Assembly (NCBI RefSeq): GCF_001297015.1
Contig: NZ_LIGE01000033.1
Location: 1-64,000, forward strand
Reading direction: 5' to 3'
Length of the DNA: 64,000 nt
Origin: Pseudomonas sp. RIT-PI-r
GTDB lineage: Bacteria > Pseudomonadota > Gammaproteobacteria > Pseudomonadales > Pseudomonadaceae
The notes beneath the pieces are model-generated. The model saw only the letters and a list, made by a program, of their open reading frames with translations, was not told the origin of the DNA and did no database searches. The position numbers and the translations under genes were made by a program. Shown piece by piece: positions 60,248-64,000 of the stretch. The stretch's first letter is position 1. Each line of letters opens with the position of its first letter.

Positions 60248-62392
60248 ATGAGCGAAGCCATTCGTTACGAAAAAGGCCAGGACGCCATCGTCGTGCTGAC
60301 CATCGACATGCCGGGCCAGAGCGCCAACACCATGAACGCCGTGTACCGCGAGGCCATGGCCGGGTGTGTCGCCCGGCTGGTCGCCGAAAAAGACACTATT
60401 GCTGGTGTGATCATTACGTCAGCGAAAAAAACCTTCTTTGCCGGCGGCGACCTCAATGAACTGATCAAGGTCGGCAAGCCGCAAGCCAAAGCCTTCTACG
60501 ACATGGTACTGACCCTGAAAGGTCAGTTGCGCACTCTGGAAACCCTCGGCAAACCGGTGGTCGCGGCGATCAACGGTGCAGCACTGGGTGGCGGGTGGGA
60601 AATCTGTCTCGCCTGTCATCACCGCGTGGCTTTGGATGATGCAGCGGTGCAACTCGGTCTGCCGGAAGTGACCCTTGGCTTGTTGCCGGGCGGCGGCGGG
60701 GTGGTGCGCATGGTGCGCATGCTCGGCATCGAGAAAGCGCTGCCATATCTGCTCGAAGGCAAGAAAGTCCGTCCGCAGCAGGCGATGCAGGCTGGTTTGA
60801 TCGATGAGCTGGCGGCGGATCGCGATGAACTGCTGGCCAAGGCTCGCGCGTGGATTGTTGCCAATCCGGCAGCGGTACAACGTTGGGATGTGAAGGGCTA
60901 TCAGCTTCCTGGCGGCACGCCGTCGAACCCGAAAGTCGCGCAAATGCTGGCGATTGCGCCGTCGATCCTGCGTAGCAAGACCCAAGGCACGATGCCCGCG
61001 CCGGAGAAGATTCTGTGTGCGGCGGTTGAGGGCGCTCAGGTCGATTTCGACACCGCGCACTTGATCGAAACCCGTTATTTCACCGAACTGACCACCGGGC
61101 AGATTTCAAAAAACCTGATCGGCACGTTCTGGTTTCAGCTCAACGAGATCAACGCCGGTGGCTCGCGGCCACAGGGTTTTGCGCCGTATAAAACGCAGAA
61201 GGTCGGCGTGCTCGGTGCCGGGATGATGGGCGCCGGGATCGCTTTCGTCAGTGCTTCGGCCGGTATCGATGTGGTGCTCAAGGACATCAACCTGGCGGCG
61301 GCCGAGAAAGGCAAAGCCCATTCGGCGGCGTTGCTGGACAAGAAAGTCGCTCGCGGCCAGATGACAGTCTCACAGCGTGAGACTGTGCTGGCACGGATCA
61401 AACCCTGCGAGAACGATGCGGATCTGGCCGGGTGCGATCTGATCATCGAAGCGGTGTTCGAGGATCGCGAACTCAAGGCCAAGGTTGCTTCTGCTGCCCA
61501 GCAGGTTGTCGGCGCGCAAGCGGTCATCGCTTCAAACACCTCGACACTGCCGATCACTGGATTGGCGACTGCTGTGCCGGATCAAAGCAAATTCATCGGT
61601 CTGCACTTCTTCAGCCCAGTGGAAAAAATGCCCCTGGTGGAAATCATCAAAGGCGCGCAGACCAGCGATGAAACCCTCGCGCGCGGCTTCGATTTCGTCC
61701 TGCAAATCAAAAAGACCCCGATCGTGGTCAACGACAGTCGCGGCTTCTTTACCTCACGCGTATTCGGCACTTTCACCAATGAAGGCATCGCGATGCTCGG
61801 CGAAGGCGTGAGCGCGCCGATGATCGAGACCGAAGCGCGCAAGGCCGGGATGCCGGTCGGGCCTCTGGCGATCTCTGACGAAGTTTCCCTCAGTCTGATG
61901 AGCCATATCCGCAAGCAAACGGCCAAGGACCTACAGGCGGAAGGGAAACCGCTGATTGAGCACCCGGCTTTCGCCGTGATTGACTTGCTGCTCAACGAAT
62001 ACAGGCGTCCGGGCAAGGCCGCAGGTGGCGGTTTCTATGATTATCCGGCGGGAGGCCAGAAGCATTTGTGGCCGGAACTGAAGGCGCGTTTCGAGAGGGC
62101 CGACGGGCAAATCTCGCCGAAGGATGTGCGTGATCGTTTGCTGTTTATACAAGCCATCGAAACCGTGCGCTGCGTGGAGGAGGGCGTGTTGACCTCGACG
62201 GCGGACGCCAACGTCGGCTCAATCTTCGGTATCGGTTTCGCCGCGTGGACTGGCGGTGCGCTGCAATTCATCAATCAGTATGGGGTGAAGGATTTCGTCG
62301 CCCGGGCGCAGTATCTGGCCGAGCAGTATGGCGAGCGCTTCACACCGCCGGCGCTGCTGCTGGATAAAGCCGCAAAAGGTGAAATGTTCTAA
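60248..62392 (+). CDS. multifunctional enoyl-CoA hydratase / 3-hydroxyacyl-CoA dehydrogenase
   Basis: A 714-residue FadB/FadJ-type enzyme. The N-terminal crotonase domain has the oxyanion segment NGAALGGGWEICLACHH and the glutamates near GLPEVTLGLLPGGGG. The NAD-binding domain starts at about residue 315 (VGVLGAGMMGAGIA), with the catalytic His in GLHFFSPVEKMPLVE and a C-terminal dehydrogenase domain. It hydrates enoyl-CoA and oxidises the product for the preceding thiolase. Which acyl chains are used is not evident. Confidence 0.93.
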   Translation: MSEAIRYEKGQDAIVVLTIDMPGQSANTMNAVYREAMAGCVARLVAEKDTIAGVIITSAKKTFFAGGDLNELIKVGKPQAKAFYDMVLTLKGQLRTLETLGKPVVAAINGAALGGGWEICLACHHRVALDDAAVQLGLPEVTLGLLPGGGGVVRMVRMLGIEKALPYLLEGKKVRPQQAMQAGLIDELAADRDELLAKARAWIVANPAAVQRWDVKGYQLPGGTPSNPKVAQMLAIAPSILRSKTQGTMPAPEKILCAAVEGAQVDFDTAHLIETRYFTELTTGQISKNLIGTFWFQLNEINAGGSRPQGFAPYKTQKVGVLGAGMMGAGIAFVSASAGIDVVLKDINLAAAEKGKAHSAALLDKKVARGQMTVSQRETVLARIKPCENDADLAGCDLIIEAVFEDRELKAKVASAAQQVVGAQAVIASNTSTLPITGLATAVPDQSKFIGLHFFSPVEKMPLVEIIKGAQTSDETLARGFDFVLQIKKTPIVVNDSRGFFTSRVFGTFTNEGIAMLGEGVSAPMIETEARKAGMPVGPLAISDEVSLSLMSHIRKQTAKDLQAEGKPLIEHPAFAVIDLLLNEYRRPGKAAGGGFYDYPAGGQKHLWPELKARFERADGQISPKDVRDRLLFIQAIETVRCVEEGVLTSTADANVGSIFGIGFAAWTGGALQFINQYGVKDFVARAQYLAEQYGERFTPPALLLDKAAKGEMF

Positions 62393-62491
62393 GGGGAGCG
62401 GGGAGCGAGCACTTCGGGGCTTGCCTTGCCAGGGTGTTTCAAGGCAGGCTCTGGGGTGTTCATTATTCCCATCACGTGTCAGGTATTTTTT

Positions 62492-63214
62492 ATGTCGCTA
62501 CGCATCTGCATTCTGGAAACCGACATCCTGCGTCCGGAACTGGTCGATCAATATCAGGGTTACGGGCAGATGTTTCAGCGCCTGTTCTCGCAGCAGCCGA
62601 TCGCCGCCGAGTTCACCGTCTACAACGTGATGCAAGGCGAATACCCGAGCGACGATCAAACCTTCGATGCGTACCTGGTCACCGGCAGCAAGGCCGATTC
62701 GTTTGGCACCGATCCGTGGATCCAGACCCTCAAGGAATACCTGCTGAACCGTTACGAGCGCGGCGACAAGCTGCTCGGCGTGTGCTTCGGTCATCAATTG
62801 CTGGCATTGCTGCTGGGTGGCAAGAGCGAGCGTGCGACTCAGGGCTGGGGCGTCGGCACTCACAATTACAAACTGGCTGCCAAGGCGCCGTGGATGAGCC
62901 CGGTGCGTGAAGAACTGACGCTGTTGATCAGCCATCAGGATCAGGTCACTGCGCTGCCGGAAAACGCTACGGTCATTGCTTCGAGCGATTTCTGCCCGTT
63001 TGCGGCGTATCACATCAACGATCAGGTGCTGTGCTTCCAGGGCCACCCGGAATTCATCCACGATTACTCCCGGGCCTTGCTGGATTTGCGTCAGGAAGCG
63101 CTGGGTGCGCAGATCTACAGCAAGGGCGTGGCCAGTCTCGAGCAGGAGCATCACGGCGCCACGGTTGCAGAGTGGATGATGCGCTTTGTCGCGCATAAGC
63201 CAGAAACTGTTTAA
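62492..63214 (+). CDS. class I glutamine amidotransferase-like protein
   Basis: A 240-residue stand-alone GATase1 domain. The nucleophile Cys is in GVCFGHQLLALLLGG and the His-x-Glu pair in CFQGHPEF. The N-terminus, LRICILETDILRPELVDQYQGYGQMF, matches the group annotated as GMP-synthase-like or gamma-glutamyl hydrolase-like. It probably cleaves a gamma-glutamyl bond or supplies ammonia to an unknown partner. The ATG at 62492 has no obvious Shine-Dalgarno. Confidence 0.87.
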   Translation: MSLRICILETDILRPELVDQYQGYGQMFQRLFSQQPIAAEFTVYNVMQGEYPSDDQTFDAYLVTGSKADSFGTDPWIQTLKEYLLNRYERGDKLLGVCFGHQLLALLLGGKSERATQGWGVGTHNYKLAAKAPWMSPVREELTLLISHQDQVTALPENATVIASSDFCPFAAYHINDQVLCFQGHPEFIHDYSRALLDLRQEALGAQIYSKGVASLEQEHHGATVAEWMMRFVAHKPETV

Positions 63215-63224
63215 GGCCAAAAGC

Positions 63225-63299
63225 TTCGCGAGCAGGCTCGCTCCCACATTAGATTTTCGGTGCGCCACCGATCAATGTGGGAGCGAGCCTGCTCGCGAA
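63225..63299. repeat. REPIN, GTGGGAGCGAGCCTGCTCGCGAA family
   Basis: Perfect 26-bp arms (63225-63250 with 63274-63299) between converging genes. Confidence 0.9.
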
Positions 63300-63322
63300 T
63301 GTTCCAGACAACTCGGTCTGCT

Positions 63323-64000
63323 CTACAACCACCCCGACTTCTTGAAACTCGCCCACAAACTCACACACCCCACCGTAATAAACCCCAGCACACCGAAATA
63401 GCCGTAATGCCAACTCAGCTCCGGCATGTTCTGGAAGTTCATCCCGTAAATCCCCGCCACCGCCGTCGGAAACGCCAGAATCGCCGCCCAGGCAGCGAAC
63501 TTGCGCTGCACCACGCTCTGGCGTGACGCCTCAAGCAGCACACCAATTTCGATGGTCTGGCTGGCAATGTCGGCCAAGGTGCTCAGGTCTTCCATCTGCC
63601 GTGTCACGTGGATCTGCACGTCGCGAAAGTACGGGCGCATGTTCTTGTCGATAAACGGGAAGCTCAGCTTCTGCAATTCCTCGCCAATCTCCACCATCGG
63701 TGCCGCGTACCGGCGCAGGCGCACAACGTCGCGGCGCAAACCGTGCAGCTTCTGAATGTCACGCTCGTTTAATGCGCTACACAGCACGTTACGCTCCAGC
63801 TCATCAATCTCGGCATGGATCGCTTCACCGACCGGCTGATAATTCTCGATAACGAAATCCAGCAGCGCATACAGTACGAAATCTTCCCCATGCTCCAGCA
63901 ACAGCGGACGCGCCTCACACCGTTGGCGGACATGGGCGTAGGACGCCGAGTGGCCATTGCGCGCCGTAATGATGTAGCCCTTGCCAGCGAAGATGTGCGT
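63323..64000 (-). CDS. corA: CorA-type magnesium/cobalt transporter, C-terminal part (5' truncated by window)
   Basis: The frame is open to the right edge, giving 225 residues. It contains the long stalk helix region, then two C-terminal membrane spans (FAAWAAILAFPTAVAGIYGMNF and GYFGVLGFITVGCVSLWASF). The pore signature is GMNFQNMPE, the GMN motif of CorA. The protein forms a pentameric Mg2+ channel in the inner membrane. It ends with a basic FKKSGWL tail. Confidence 0.93.
   Translation of the reverse strand, partial: THIFAGKGYIITARNGHSASYAHVRQRCEARPLLLEHGEDFVLYALLDFVIENYQPVGEAIHAEIDELERNVLCSALNERDIQKLHGLRRDVVRLRRYAAPMVEIGEELQKLSFPFIDKNMRPYFRDVQIHVTRQMEDLSTLADIASQTIEIGVLLEASRQSVVQRKFAAWAAILAFPTAVAGIYGMNFQNMPELSWHYGYFGVLGFITVGCVSLWASFKKSGWL

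Noticed and set aside
10520..63299. The many palindromes read as a CRISPR array
   Set aside because: They are dispersed one or two per gap, are inverted pairs and lack regular spacers. They are REP/REPIN elements.

Overview
The window is chromosomal DNA of a fluorescent-group Pseudomonas. It is GC-rich, the genes are densely packed, the gene order is typical of Pseudomonas (prc next to an ABC-import cluster; apeB, rluA, minE, minD, minC, lpxL; folE, smr, prmB, aroC, mtnB, mtnD, mtnC, speE), and almost every gap carries one of several REP/REPIN-type palindromes. No rRNA, tRNA, CRISPR array, insertion sequence or phage was seen. About 63 protein genes can be supported.

Layout. 1-1.1 kb: the AT-rich tail of an Rhs polymorphic toxin and its presumed immunity gene. 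1.1-6.3 kb: an EAL-CBS-GGDEF cyclic-di-GMP protein, the periplasmic protease Prc and a quinone oxidoreductase. 6.3-12.8 kb: a leftward cluster (HAD hydrolase, ABC ATPase, two permeases, alkaline-phosphatase-superfamily hydrolase, binding protein) facing a divergent UTRA-type GntR regulator. Two TGGTCTAG-type operator candidates lie between them, and the content suggests import of a phosphonate or similar organophosphorus compound. 12.8-23.9 kb: a repeat-rich gap, then an M20 amidohydrolase, an MscS channel, a 58-residue membrane protein, apeB, rluA, minE/minD/minC, lpxL and a patatin lipase.

23.9-35.1 kb is a purine-catabolism island: two tandem OmpK/Tsx-like channels, a xanthine/urate-type NCS2 permease, and a complete set of enzymes from urate to glyoxylate plus urea (puuD, uraH, uraD, puuE, alc, allA). 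An AzgA-type purine permease follows, separated by a LysE exporter. A TTGTRTACAA palindrome occurs upstream of puuE, uraH and the AzgA permease and probably marks a shared GntR-type regulon whose regulator is not in the window.

35.3-47.5 kb: a MarR regulator with its operator facing a PLP aminotransferase, then a glutaredoxin-like protein, folE, smr, an isochorismatase-fold protein lacking its catalytic cysteine, prmB, aroC, and an MFS carrier overlapping the methionine-salvage genes mtnB-mtnD-mtnC. 47.6-54.3 kb: DUF3509 protein, a FATP-type acyl-CoA synthetase, an ankyrin protein, several small unknowns, speE and an RraB-family protein, with a possible structured leader and an orphan leftward terminator. 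54.3-57.5 kb: the circularly permuted ATP-grasp / alpha-E / transglutaminase operon, here without the Anbu peptidase that accompanies it in other bacteria. 57.6-64 kb: a cytochrome c with a 31-codon candidate peptide gene upstream, a thiolase plus trifunctional-type beta-oxidation pair, a class I glutamine amidotransferase and the C-terminal part of CorA, cut by the window edge.
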